64,000 nucleotides of DNA from Stomoxys calcitrans (GCF_963082655.1 NC_081553.1:150054990-150118989), one strand, 5' to 3'. Shown: positions 1 to 10,917, numbered from the stretch's first letter. Notes: generated by a model not told the origin, from the letters alone. Program-made: numbers and translations.

Positions 1-50
1 ATATATATATATATATATATATATAAATATATATATTTATATATATATAA
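1..50. repeat. AT microsatellite
   Basis: An almost pure alternating AT run with two short interruptions opens the window. It is a simple sequence repeat with no coding potential and probably continues to the left of the window. Confidence 0.9.
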
Positions 51-564
51 AGTAGGCAAACCAACTGTACGCGACGTAATTAAAAAGGAAATAAATTTAA
101 AATATACCTCAAGGAGTACATCTATAGATGGCATAATAAACAGAAGATATACAGCAGCTACGAAGCATTGGCTTCGATAAGAAGTGAAAAGTGCGTTTGC
201 TTATAGTGACATTTTTCCTCGGCACAAACAAGCCAGCCTTTGGATTCCAAAGAGTATTGAACAGAAGGTGGACTTGAATCGCCATTCATCAGACCAAAAC
301 ACCATAAATCATCAAACCCATTGCAGCCGGTTGTACGCACCGGATTGACCCGATGGAATCTTCATCGTTAAGGGCTGCCGCCTCTGTGTACGTGTTCGTC
401 CTTTTTTCGTCATGGAAGAGGCATATCCCGGAGTGCCTTAGTGCCTTCTCCGCACGCTTCTAGTCCGTGATTACACCTCACAGACACGAACCGATGATGG
501 AGTGGGTACATTTATGATTTTGCTTCGGCCTTACGTCACTATATTGCATCCCCTGATCTTCTGA
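51..564. other. No recognisable gene; degenerate DNA
   Basis: This stretch has no open frame longer than about 60 codons and no terminal repeats that I can see. Positions 150-350 and 360-480 are less AT-rich than their surroundings and may be decayed transposon DNA, but no domain can be read. Confidence 0.4.
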
Positions 565-1500
565 GTGACGAATCCTGGCAATCTGTCATTTGGCCGTCCA
601 CGAATGGGAAAAGAGATCCTTGTCGAAAGACCGTTTCAACGGATTTATGTTGACTTTCTAGGCCCATACCCCCGCTCGAAAAATGGAAATTCATTTATTT
701 TTATAGTTTTGGACCATCCAAGCAAATCAGTGCTTTTGAAGGCGTTGGCGATGGCAAGTGCCAAGAAAGTAATCAAGTTTTTAGTTTCTGAGGTCTTTCA
801 CAAACTTGGTACGCCCAAGACTGTTGTGTCAGACAATGGCCAACAGTTTGTTGCCAAGGAATTTCAGGAGTCATTGAGGAATTTAGGAGTTAATAACCTA
901 AGGACAGCTACACATTCTCCCAGTCAAATGCTTCGGAGACGATGAATCAGTCCATTCTGGCGGCTATACGGTCGATTTTAAAGGAAAGCCTTCAGGATTG
1001 GAATAAACATTCGTCTGAGATATAGTGCTCAATGCGTTCTTCAGTGTATTCATCTATAGGAGTTACGTCCTACCTTTGCCTTATTCGGGATGAATATTAT
1101 TAATCATGGCAGTGTGTGCGCACGGGCCAAGAAGTTGCAACCGTTGAATGATCCCGAAAATGGAATAATTAAAAAGGTTACTTGGGTAAACTAGAGGGTA
1201 TAAGGAAAAATGTCAAGGAAAGCCTACATAAGGCCTATTTGGGCATTGAAAGGAGATATAATGTCCGCAGTAGAGTTGGTCTGGAAGTGTACCGCAGAAG
1301 CTTTTAGCAGAGTGATGTCAAGAATCAGTTTAATGAAATTTCACAAATGTCGAACTCGCTTTCATAATTCCGCAATTTTTTTCCAGTGTTTGAGTTACAC
1401 GATTCTTAACCCAGAATCATTTTATTTCAGTGGCGATTCAAGAGGAGTAATAATTTCCTATTGTGGTGTCTTTAATACCGTTGTATTTTTGCAGCCAGCA
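565..1500 (+). pseudogene. Ty3/Gypsy integrase fragment, frameshifted
   Basis: This is the catalytic core of a retroelement integrase, which joins element cDNA to host DNA. The frame 565-945 carries the first Asp in VDFLGPYPR and the second in VSDNGQQF, at the spacing expected for the DDE core. Near position 930 the reading shifts: the next frame continues with SETMNQSILAAIRSILKE, the usual continuation after the catalytic Glu region of Gypsy integrases. Decayed C-terminal sequence with stops (for example RRYNVRSR near 1255) runs to about 1450-1500. No gag, RT or LTR is joined to it, so this is a relic. Family assignment is firm at the Gypsy level only. Confidence 0.75.
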
Positions 1501-1554
1501 AGTTTGAAAGTTTTTCTTTAACAACATAAGTTTAAATTAAACTATTCTAAACTG

Positions 1555-1803
1555 TGTTTTTCGGTGGCGGTAGCAGATGCGATAAATAGCTTTCCCGACC
1601 GAACCAGAGTAGTTCTGGATCAATTACGTTCCGGCAGATGCAGCCGCCTCAACTTCTACATGGCAAGATTTGATGCCGATGTGCAAGATGTGTGTCCCAG
1701 TCGTGGCCACGCACCACACGATACACGTTACCTGTTTAACTGCCCAGACAAACCCACTCGACTCAGTCCCAGATCCCTGTGGACGCATCCCAATTTTTTT
1801 TAA
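1555..1803 (+). pseudogene. Jockey-type LINE, extreme C-terminus
   Basis: The frame encodes RVVLDQLRSGRCSRLNFYM and then a cysteine/histidine motif (DVCPSRGHAPHDTRYLFNCP) typical of the C-terminal tail of jockey-clade reverse transcriptase proteins. The same tail, better preserved, ends the jockey copy on the minus strand at 38530-38842, so both are from one family. Only about 80 codons remain, as expected for a 5'-truncated LINE insertion. Confidence 0.7.
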
Positions 1804-1835
1804 TTCTTTATAAATCTTAATGTATACATCTATTA

Positions 1836-2878
1836 ACAAGTAAAATCGTGCTAAGTTCGACCGGGCCGAATCTTATATACCCTCCATCATGGATCGCATT
1901 TGTCGAGTTCTTTTCCCGGCATCTCTTCTTAGGCAAAACAGGATATAAGAAAAGATTTGCTCTGTTATAAGAGCGATATCAAGATATGGTTTGGTTTAGA
2001 CCAAAATTAAATTATATGTTGGAGACCTGTGTAAAATGTCAGCCAGTTCGAATGAGAATTGTGCCCTTTGGGGGCTCAATAAGTAAAATAGAGAGATCGA
2101 TTTATATGGGAGCTGTATCGGGCTATAGACCGATTCAGACCATAATAAAGACGTATGTTGATGGTCATGAGAGAATCCGTCGTCCAAGATCGGTTTATAT
2201 GGCAGCTATATCAAGTTATGGACCGATTTGAACCATACTTGGCACAGTTGTTGGATATAATAACAAAACACGTCGTCCAAAATTTCATTCCAATCGGATA
2301 AGAATTGCGCACTCTAGAGGCTCAAGCAGTCAAGACCCAAGATCGGTTTATATGGCAGCTATATCAAAACATGGACCGATATGGCGCATTTACAATACCA
2401 ACCGACCTACACTAATAAGAAGTATTTGTGCAAAATTTCAAGCGGTTAGCTTTACACCTTCGGAAATTAGCGTGCTTTCGACAGACAGACGGACGGACGG
2501 ACATGGCTAGATCGACATAAAATGTCGCGAAGATCAAGAATATATTGGGTTGCCCAAAAAGTAATTGCGGATTTTTTAAAAGAATGTAAATGCATTTTTA
2601 ATAAAACTTAGAATGAACTTTAATCAAATATTCTGTTTTTACACTTTTTTTCTAAAGCAAGCTAAAAGTAACAGCTGATAACTGACAGAAGAAAAAATGC
2701 AACTACAGAGTCACAAGCCGTTGAAAAAATTTGTCAACGACGACTATATGAAAAATCCGCAATTACTTTTTGGGCAACCCAATATATACTTTATGGGGTC
2801 TTAGACGAATATTTCGAGTAATTACAAACAGAATGACGAAATTAGTATACCCCCATCCTATGGTGGAGGGTATAAAAA
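1836..2878 (+). mobile_element. mini-me-type element, copy 1 (hosts a MITE)
   Basis: The element starts with the GC-rich hairpin end that contains GTTCGACCGGGCCGAA and ends with CCTATGGTGGAGGGTATAAA, which pairs with TATACCCTCCATCAT near the start. Towards the right end lie a GACA/GACG microsatellite (2485-2502) and the core AGATCAAGAATATAT...CTTTATGGGG. That order (GTCY repeat, conserved core, TA-rich part) is known from fly mini-me elements, often placed with DINE-1/Helentron types. No protein is encoded. The core is split by the MITE at 2545-2782. Confidence 0.75.
2545..2782 (+). mobile_element. Mariner-derived MITE inserted in the mini-me core
   Basis: This is a 238-bp element with perfect inverted ends of about 30 bp beginning TTGGGTTGCCCAAAAAGTAA, flanked by TA dinucleotides as expected for Tc1/mariner insertion. 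Its interior matches the outer parts of the mariner at 2996-4730: the poly-A-rich left end and the segment GCTAAAAGTAACAGCTGATAA near the right end. It therefore looks like a deletion derivative that lost the transposase. It could be mobilised only in trans. Confidence 0.88.
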
Positions 2879-3084
2879 TTACTTTGGTGCCTCAGCGCCA
2901 AAAAGGCATTAAAGAGGCTAGTTGGCAAAAAATTAACCTAATTTTGTAGTTGTAGTAATTACAATATTATAAAATTCTTTTAAATTTGTCAATTATTGGG
3001 TTGCCTAAAAAGTAATTGCGGATTTTTTAAAAGAAAGTAAATGCATTTTTAATAAAACTTAGAATGAACTTAAATCAAATATAT

Positions 3085-3897
3085 AATTGCCATTTTGTTC
3101 GATAACCTTTTGCCATCTTTCTGGCAAATTTAGTATTCCACGCTCATAGAACTTCTGGCCTTTATCTGCAAAAAACTAAACCAATTGCGATTTTATAGCC
3201 TCATCATTGCCGAAAGTTTTACCATTTAAGGAGTTCCGCAAAGATCGAAATAAATGGTAGTCTGATGGTGCAAGTTCAGGGCTATATGGTGGATGCATCA
3301 AAAGTTCCCAGCCAAGCTCACTCAGTCTTTGGCGAGTGACCAAAGATGTGTGTGGTCTAGCGGTGTCCTGGTGGAATATGACACCTTTACGATTGACCAA
3401 TTCTGGTCGCTTCTCCTTGATGGCTGTATACAATTTGTCCAATTGTTGACAGTAAACATCCGAATTAATCGTTTGGTTCCTTGGAAGCAGCTCAAAATAT
3501 ACCACACCCTTCCAATCCCACCAAACAGACAGCATAACCTTCTTTTGGTGGATATCAGCCTTTGAAGTGGTTTGAGCTGGTTCACCATGCTTGGACCATG
3601 ATCGTTTTCGACTAACGTTATGTTGTAAACAATCCATTTTTCATCTCCAGTTATGATTCGTTTTAAAAACGGATCGAATTCATTGCGTTTAAGGTGCTTA
3701 TCACAAGCGTTGATTCGGTTTGTCAAATGAATTTCTTTCAATACATGTGGTACCCATATTAAAATTGACGCCAAACAAACAAATGTAAACAAAATTTCGC
3801 GCACTTTGTTTCTAAAGCAAGCTAAAAGTAACAGCTGATAACTGGCAGAAGAAAGAATGCAATTACAGAGTCTCAAGCCGTTAAAAAAATTTGTCAA
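3085..3897 (-). pseudogene. Mariner transposase, copy 1 (dead)
   Basis: This is a DD34D transposase, which cuts and pastes the element at TA sites. Reading right to left, the protein begins near PHVLKEIHLTNRINACDKH. The N-terminal helix-turn-helix that binds the ends is missing through an internal deletion. The first catalytic Asp is in ITGDEKW. A 2-nt insertion near 3630 breaks the frame directly after that. The other frame (3176-3637) holds the second Asp (FHQDTARPH) and the third (YSPELAPSD), with 34 residues between. It then ends at a TAG where the copy at 57.4 kb has CAG, and the last residues (NLP..WQKVIEQNG) follow after the stop. Confidence 0.9.
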
Positions 3898-3945
3898 CGC
3901 CGACTATATTACAACTAGATTACCAATTACTTTTTGGGCAACCCT

Positions 3946-4681
3946 TTATCTGCAAAAAACTAAACCAAGTGCGATTTTATAGCCTCATCATTGCCGAAAG
4001 TTTTACCATTTAAGGAGTTCCGCAAAGATCGAAATAAATGGTAGTCTGATGGTGCAAGTTCAGGGCTATATGGTGGATGCATCAAAAGTTCCCAGCCAAG
4101 CTCACTCAGTCTTTGGCGAGTGACCAAAGATGTGTGTGGTCTAGCGGTGTCCTGGTGGAATATGACACCTTTACGATTGACCAATTCTGGTCGCTTCTCC
4201 TTGATGGCTGTATACAATTTGTCCAATTGTTGACAGTAAACATCCGAATTAATCGTTTGGTTCCTTGGAAGCAGCTCAAAATATACCACACCCTTCCAAT
4301 CCCACCAAACAGACAGCATAACCTTCTTTTGGTGGATATCAGCCTTTGAAGTGGTTTGAGCTGGTTCACCATGCTTGGACCATGATCGTTTTCGACTAAC
4401 GTTATGTTGTAAACAATCCATTTTTCATCTCCAGTTATGATTCGTTTTAAAAACGGATCGAATTCATTGCGTTTAAGGTGCTTATCACAAGCGTTGATTC
4501 GGTTTGTCAAATGAATTTCTTTCAATACATGTGGTACCCATATTAAAATTGACGCCAAACAAACAAATGTAAACAAAATTTCGCGCACTTTTTTTCTAAA
4601 GCAAGCTAAAAGTAACAGCTGATAACTGGCAGAAGAAAGAATGCAATTACAGAGTCTCAAGCCGTTAAAAAAATTTGTCAA
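3946..4681 (-). pseudogene. Mariner transposase, copy 2 (tandem duplicate, dead)
   Basis: This is the second copy of the duplicated unit, 784 bp from the first. It carries the same loss of the helix-turn-helix region, the same 2-nt frameshift after ITGDEKWIVYN and the same CAG-to-TAG stop. The visible differences from copy 1 are few: Lys for Asn in the N-terminal frame and His for Gln just before the stop. Because the lesions are shared, the element was already dead when it was duplicated. Confidence 0.9.
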
Positions 4682-4942
4682 CGCCGACTATATTACAACT
4701 AGATTACCAATTACTTTTTGGGCAACCCAATATTTACATATATTCAATTAGAAAGAAGCATAGCTATGTGTACTGTCATAAAAAAAGTTAATCAACATGA
4801 GATAATAAAAACTCATTCAACTTGCGTTTAAAGACTTGACTACTATTGTATTCATTAAACATTTGTGGTAAGGCATTGAATGCGTGACAACCAGCATACT
4901 CAATACATTGTTTAGTCATCTCAATACGGTACAATACAACTC

Positions 4943-6221
4943 TTAACTGCTGATTATTCCGAGTATTGAAACTTGAGTGATTCCGTATAAAAAAAGTGTG
5001 TGGTGGCCAATGTTTTTTTTACATTTATAGACATATAATAGAACTTGAAATCTATCTCTACAATATATTGGCATAACCGATGGAAAGATATCACGATAAA
5101 GACTCAGCGTGGAATGCCTTATATCCAGATTAGCAACTGCTTTCAGAGATCTATTTTTAAGACGCTGGAGTGATTTCAAAGCCGTATTGTTTTTGTGTGC
5201 GTATATTATATTCCAATTAAACATCGATAGATCAAAAATTTTGTTCGACTATCAATTTTGTTCTTGAATTTATATAATAAACCAAGCGCTGGCGATTGCA
5301 TGTGTAATCCTAAGTACTTTTTTGTGCTCACTTTTTCAATTTCTCTCCCACCAATATTTAGGCTGAAATGCGAATTGAAACGTCTGAGCTGTCTAAAGCG
5401 CTTTACCTTAGTTTTAGACTCGTTAAGGAATAGTTTATTTACCCGCATATATTCACATATTAACCAAGCGTCCCGTTCCATGTATCACTTTACAGCAGCT
5501 TCAGATTTTTATGGGTAAAAAAATACATATGTCATCTGCATACATAAATAATTTTCCGGTTAGTTCCAAATTGATAAGATCATTCATATAGATAATGAAC
5601 AATGAGGGGCCTAAAGTACTTCCTTGAGGTACGCTGTGTTTCACCGAAATCATTGAACTTTTACATTCATTGATCTGAACAAATTGCTTGCGATTTTCCA
5701 AATAAGACATAAAAAGTGAGAGCTCATACCTTCAAATTTAATAGCTGTCTAGTTTTTGTACCATTATATCAGTAGAATGCTTTTATCAAGTCGCAGGAAA
5801 TCCCTGCCATGCCGTCATAACCTTCATCTAGAAGCTTACATATATATAAGTTTACATTTATTGTTGCTTCCTCGGTATCACAGCCTCTCCGAAAACCATA
5901 TTGGCTAGGATTAAGCAAACTATTTAGTTCAAAATATGCACACAATTGCCGATGAAGGATCTTCTCAAATACGTTATAAACAGACGACTGAACTGAAATC
6001 CGGCGAAAAAAAGACATTGCTGTTAGCAATCTTTCCTTTGGTATAGGCACGATTCTATGAATTTTCAATACTTCAAGATACTCACCGGTACTCAACATGT
6101 TGGTAAAAATATGAATTAAATGTGGCACAATACTACTACCACATTCCTTTAAGACTTTGGGGGATACATTGTCATGCCCACAACTTTTACTCAGTGACAG
6201 ACCCGATGCTATTACGTCCAT
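4943..6221 (-). pseudogene. LINE reverse transcriptase, frameshifted
   Basis: The enzyme copies element RNA at the nicked target. The N-terminal part (5769-6221) holds SCGHDNVSPKVLKE and NPSQYGFRRGC, then ISCDLIKAFY, the first catalytic Asp region. The next part (5501-5710) holds VPQGSTLGPSLF and the catalytic box MYADDI. The parts 5206-5481 and 4943-5224 cover the thumb and C-terminal tail. At least three frame changes separate these pieces, so no product is expected. Confidence 0.85.
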
Positions 6222-6639
6222 CTCATGTGCAGTTGTTCGATGATTTCAAATACAGTCCTGCATCTACGCGCCGGTCTTAAGGAGTTAAAATTATCCATAG
6301 GCAAAATGTCTATAGCCCGCTTAAGATTTTCCACGGATTTTGCAAAGTATTTGTTCAACGTTTCTACCTTATCCAAATTTTCACAACGGCAAATAAAATT
6401 AATAATAAATGTTTTTGATGGAGATCATCAAAACCATTATACAACTCTTGGAGTTTCTCCCAAGCGCATCATTTAGAAATCTCCAATTCCTTTTAGGATC
6501 GTTTTGAAAGTTCATTGATTGCTTTCGTAATATTTGTTCATGGAGTCTTTCTGTGACTTATTTATTACCTTACTTATTCTTCTCAGCATACTTTTCAATG
6601 TTTCACATCTAGGATTTTTTCCTTCTCTGATTTCAAAGA

Positions 6640-7110
6640 GGATTTTTATACGCTATCAATTTATGTAGGTTCCCATTAATCCGGGGAGTTAGTTTAAATT
6701 TCAGTACCAACGGAAGAGTTTCTGGTATTTTGAAGGAGATCTAAGTCGGTTTCCAACTATTTACTTTCAAAAGGTCAAAATCACACACAGCAATACTCCT
6801 ACGCTCAACTTATTTTAGTTTAACATGAGCATCTACAGCAATGTGTATCAGATTGTGATCAGAGAGGTTGCATTCCATCGAATAAATTGTCATCGATCTT
6901 AAAATGTTACTATACAAACTTGACATGATCAAAACATAAGCTACTAAGCGGCCCAGTAATCAAATTTTGAAAATCAAAAGCCGACAATGTATAAAGAGTT
7001 TGAGAAAATTCATTTACTTCCATACCACTGTTACATTTAGGCGATTTATAAAAACTCATAAGAGTGATTGGTAGTCTATGAAGTCACCAGTTTTATGCTC
7101 AACTTCTTTG
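6640..7110 (-). pseudogene. LINE APE-type endonuclease remnant
   Basis: On the minus strand, near 6860-6890, the short stretch ECNLSDHNLIHIAV can be read. It contains the SDH signature that ends APE-like endonucleases of non-LTR elements. Upstream (minus sense) FYKSPKCNSGMEV and other fragments continue the domain with stops. It sits between ORF1 and RT where the endonuclease belongs. The rest of 6222-7800 is decayed element sequence in which I cannot read a domain. Confidence 0.6.
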
Positions 7111-7805
7111 AAACATATTTCCTCACTGATAAATAACTATGTACCGCCGTAACTTCTGATCGACAACAATGTATTGATTTGTACCCTGGTAAATTTAAAA
7201 TTTGCACCACATTCTCTTTGAACAATGTTTCTTGCAGTGCATTACTGCATGTAATATAGATAATTTTGCAATTGAATAAATGCTTCTAATATTTATAAAG
7301 TTAATTTTAAACCAATTCGTGTTCTGTGCTATTATTTGCGTTTATATTAAAATATTAATTATAATTCATAATTGTAAAAAAAATTGATACTAATTACAAG
7401 CTCATTGGCAAATGTTAAATAAAAGAAGGAAAGTTTTAATTGAATTTAGGATGGTGATTGATAATCATTATCCGAATGCTCTTCAATTCGGGACTCCTGC
7501 GTTGCTATTTTGAGTATGTTGCTGCTTCCGAAAGCATATTATTAACATCAGCTTCACCCTTCAATAACCTTGGCTTAGACAATTCCCCTCTCTTGGCAAA
7601 GACTTTACTTTATTTTTTAAAACTTTCGCATATTTAAACAAGTTTAAAGTCTCTCGTCTTAAATGGTCATTAACGTATACTTTCTTCCTTCTCTTTAAGT
7701 TTTGGTTTACTTGCCATTAGTTTTAGCTTTCCTCGAATTAAATTTAATAACGACTAATTGACTATTACTATTATTTCGCCTTAAAAAATATGCATCAGTT
7801 ATTGT

Positions 7806-8269
7806 CTATGGTTGCAAAGTTACACCAGCATCAGACGAGAACTTTGCAACAGCCTCAAGAGCTGACTCGTTTTCGCTTACCTTCATTCCAGTAACCAAAC
7901 AGTCATTTAACACTCTTTGATCGTTAATATACTTCATCGATTCCTCCATTGTATTAATTTCTGCATTTAGCATCTTATTCTCTTTTTGTACTGCTTCTAT
8001 TTTCTTTTTATTATCTGCAACACCTCTCAAAATATCGTATATATTGTTTTCACATGAAATTCATTGTCCGCTGTTGGTGACATTGCTGTTGTTTCTTACA
8101 TTGGGCATACAAAAATCACAACAAAATTTTTCGTCTTCGTGGACAAGCAAATGATTAAACTGTCGTTTATTTAGACGATTGCAAACAACATGAAATGATT
8201 TGTTGCACTTATCGCAATCTATGCTTCCTTCGTTTTCTTCAACAATCAGTTCGCACTGGCCGCTTATAA
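7806..8269 (-). pseudogene. LINE ORF1: PHD-type zinc finger and coiled coil (left-arm copy)
   Basis: ORF1 proteins of LINEs bind element RNA. The first part (about 8061-8269) has a Cys4-His-Cys3 pattern: CELIV, IDCDKCNKSFHVVC, then HEDEKFCCDFC. This fits a PHD-type finger, which some insect LINE ORF1 proteins carry. After a stop, the second part (7806-8030) is a heptad-rich coiled coil (NKKKIEAVQKENKMLNAEI). The open frame extends to 8315, but its first residues (MAKLVYPHPMVEG) are translated mini-me sequence and not part of the LINE. The segment from 7914 is duplicated in the right arm of the palindrome. Confidence 0.7.
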
Positions 8270-8895
8270 TTTTTATACCCTCCACCATAGGATGGGGGTA
8301 TACTAATTTCGCCATTCTGTTTGTAACACCTCGATGTATGCGTCTAACACCCCATAAAGTATATATATTCTTGATCGTCGTGACATTTTAAGTCGAACCA
8401 GCCGTGTCCGTCTGTCCGTCCGTCCGTTTGGATTGTAAATGGGCCAAATCGGTCCATGTTTTGATTTAGCTGTCATATAAACCGATCTTGGGTGCAATTC
8501 TCGTCCGGTTTGACTGAAATTTCGCACATAGTATTTTGATATCACTTCCAATAACTGTATGGTCCTAATTGGTCCATGTTTTGATATAGCTGCCATATAA
8601 ACCGATCTTGCGTCTTGACTTCTTGAGCCTCTAGAGACCGCAATTCTCAACGGCTCCTCCCATGGCCTTCAACATATGTGTGCAAAATGGTCAGAATCGG
8701 TCTATAGCTTGATACAGCTCCCATATAAACCGACCTCCCGATTTCGCTTCTTGAGCCCCAAATCGGACTTGATATAGCTGCTCCTCCGTCCCTATTTATT
8801 ATACAGATACTGCGCAAAGAACTCGACAGATGCGACCATGGTGTAGGGTATATCAGATTCGGCCCGGCCGAACTTAGCACGCTCTTACTTGTTTT
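8270..8895 (-). mobile_element. mini-me-type element, copy 2 (left arm)
   Basis: It is delimited by CCCTCCACCATAGGATGGGG near 8280 and by TTCGGCCCGGCCGAA near 8860. The core CTTGATCGTCGTGACATT and a CCGTCTGTCCGTCC microsatellite (8402-8428) identify it. Inside are units with 'ccatataaaccgatctt'. It is inserted directly at the 5' side of the LINE ORF1 remnant and is mirrored by copy 3. Confidence 0.8.
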
Positions 8896-9104
8896 GTTAT
8901 TACCACTACGTTGCTTTTAACTGGGATTTTTTTTAGTAAATTCACAGCCAATGTTAATGTTGTTGAAACCAAAAGTTCTTAACAAAAGCAAAAACAGTCT
9001 TTAAATATTCTTACATTTAAAGAAAATTGAAAATTAAATTCAAACGGTGGCAATGAGCAAAAAAGTTGACTTTCCACAGGCAGGGTTGCCAAATAGCTTT
9101 CAAA

Positions 9105-9190
9105 GTCGCAGAGTTCCTGGATCTTGACACTCATCGGAATCAAGAACGAAAGGTAGAACAAAGCAAACTGCTGCAACAACAACAACCATA
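9105..9190 (+). pseudogene. Jockey 3' end scrap (left arm)
   Basis: The words GAGTTCCTGGATCTTGACACTC and the CAACAACAACAAC run match, in reverse complement, the 3' untranslated end of the jockey copy at 38541-38600 (GTTGTTGTTG, then GTCCAGATCCACGAACTGTG). The scrap is mirrored in the right arm at 12700-12785. Only a few dozen bases are shared, so the assignment is tentative. Confidence 0.4.
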
Positions 9191-9724
9191 AGATCTTCGA
9201 ATTTCAAATACAATTGTGTTTTGACTTTGTGGAAAAGATTATTTGATAATCATGTTCATTTTACCGGGACTGAGATCAAACGAGTCTCAGGGTTCAACAT
9301 TTTTTTCGCCGGTGATTGAGGGGAGATGCCATATACTCAGATGGTATTAATGAAACAAATGATTTTTTTTTATTTACAAAGGTCTGAAGACCTCACGAAC
9401 TTCAGTCAGAAGCTGTTTTATTTTTATTGGTAACAGCCAATATTAGTTGTTATTATCGACATTTATTTGTTTTTTTTTTAATTCCCCCTGGGGTAAATGA
9501 TTTCGACCTAAGATAAATCTAATGTATGAATGGGACACTAACAGTTTTTGCATTCTGTGAGGGTTGTCTTTTCCTTTTGAGGCCACGCGTGGAATGGCGT
9601 ATGACGGGCGTTGGTAAAGACTAATGCGTTGGTTTGTGAAGATGCCGGTTGGATCCTTTGGAAATAGCCTGCAATTAAGAGGAGAAAATGAGGTGCATAG
9701 AAGAAGTAGTGGAATATTTCATGC

Positions 9725-10667
9725 CTAAGCTTTTGCGATCTTGCAAGCAGCTAAAATCTGATGCTGGAAATATAGAAATAGTCAGAATATGGTTTGTTTG
9801 GCTAATAGCTAGTCAGTAGCTTAAGTTTGGATTACTCAGGAACCCAGGGGCATGCGATGGGTCTGCCTATTTCTACTTGGGTTCTACATATGTTGTGTAG
9901 CCATCAGGGACAGAGGGCCCGGGTCACTAGTGACTCCTTTGTTCCCCATGTTGCTTACAGACCGACGTATCGGCAAAGAACCATTAACACCAGCCATCGG
10001 AGAGAGCGCTAGAGTTCTCGTAAGTAGAGTACTGCGAAAGATCTCCTTAAGTGGTGATTCCGACGGGTGGTGACTTCTCTGTGCGATCACCTTGTGACGT
10101 GTCATAGACCTCCAGAGACTATAGTTGGAATCCCAATGTGAGGAAAGACATGAGGCAGATCCACCCCGGTGAATAAGCCGAGAATACGGTATCCGGTGAG
10201 GAAAGCTTTAGAACTCATTCCCAGGCTTGTGATCGGGAGCACTACGAATACATTTGGACGTGTAAACGGTCTGGGGGAAATTTTGGTCCCTGTATATACC
10301 AACGGATACTTGTATGGCGTGGGATCATACAGCCCAGTGGGTGCTGTGCTGGTTTGTACACGTGTATTGCGTTACGAGTATGCGTTGAGGGTCTGCACGA
10401 CCTTATGGTCTACATTGACAATTAAGAAGTTTTTTTATGTTGGAATGGGCCAAGCAGACCAGAATGAGGCATAATGGGAAGGAATAGAAGGAAAATGCAC
10501 TTACCTGCTTGTCATAGAGGGACACCGGGATGATACTCGTTAGTTCCTGTGGATAGTATAGAGTTATTACACTGTTTAAGGATATATTCCCTACCTTGTA
10601 TACATACATAATTTCTTTCCGCTTGGGCGATGTCCACACATCGTCCTCATCGCCTCTTTCTTGGAAT
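9725..10667 (-). pseudogene. Three exon-like blocks, unknown gene fragment (left arm)
   Basis: On the minus strand three short blocks are bounded by splice-like sites in compatible phase. Block 10595-10667 follows TTTTCAG and ends before GTAGGG; it reads FQERGDEDDVWTSPKRKE and on to YVYK. Block 10505-10546 (42 nt) follows TATCCACAG and ends before GTAAGTGC; it reads ELTSIIPVSLYDKQ. Block 9725-9763 follows ATTTCCAG and reads HQILAACKIAKA and a stop. I do not recognise the protein. It may be the 3' end of a captured host gene, or chance. In the right arm the first block is damaged by an insertion and a deletion, so at best the left copy is intact. Confidence 0.35.
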
Positions 10668-10842
10668 CTGAAAAGATTCAAAATAAAATATGCATATTTC
10701 ATTTTGACAATGAAGAAATCAATATCAGGGTAAAATTTCGAGCCGGTTTGTTTGTTTATATTGAACTAATCTTATACATTGAAAAATACTTTTTTTCAAT
10801 AATTTCCTTTTAGGGAAAAAAACATTTTTTTTTAAAATAAAA

Positions 10843-10846
<4 letters not shown>

Positions 10847-10917
<71 letters not shown>

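Larger units (their letters stand above)
2996..4730 (-). mobile_element. Mariner transposon with internal 784-bp tandem duplication
   Basis: Inverted ends (TTGGGTTGCCTAAAAAGTAA at the left, CTTTTTGGGCAACCCAA at the right) and flanking TA pairs delimit the element. Positions 3162-3945 are repeated as 3946-4729 with very few differences, so the transposase region is present twice in tandem, each copy ending in a terminal repeat. The duplicated unit starts inside the transposase C-terminal region and runs through the 5' end. Both transposase copies are dead (see separate entries). Confidence 0.88.
4735..8269 (-). mobile_element. LINE (CR1/L2-like), degraded but nearly full span
   Basis: Reading right to left the order is ORF1 (PHD-type finger, then coiled coil), endonuclease, reverse transcriptase and C-terminal tail, the normal order of an APE-type non-LTR retrotransposon. 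The left boundary abuts the mariner at 4730 and the right boundary abuts a mini-me copy at 8270. The coding parts are broken by many stops and shifts. Placement in the CR1/L2 group is a guess from RT wording such as QYGFRRGCDTEEAT; Daphne- or Crack-type relatives are alternatives. Confidence 0.7.
7914..10845 (+). repeat. Large inverted repeat, left arm
   Basis: This arm of about 2.9 kb reappears in reverse complement at 11020-14114. It contains, in order, the LINE ORF1 end, a mini-me copy, a jockey 3' scrap near 9105-9185, an exon-like block and a low-complexity inner end. The arms are similar but not identical: the right arm has an extra mini-me repeat unit and a short insertion near 11212. 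This argues against a simple assembly mirror. Confidence 0.9.

Noticed and set aside
8061..8315. An 84-codon frame starting MAKLVYPHP with a zinc finger, apparently a small host protein in two copies.
   Set aside because: The first residues are translated mini-me sequence, and the finger belongs to a LINE ORF1. The duplicate is the palindrome arm.
10169..10474. A 101-codon open frame, nearly identical in both palindrome arms, which looks conserved.
   Set aside because: Both copies exist because the arm was duplicated. There is no domain, other frames in the same block are also open, and the composition explains them. Not called as a gene.
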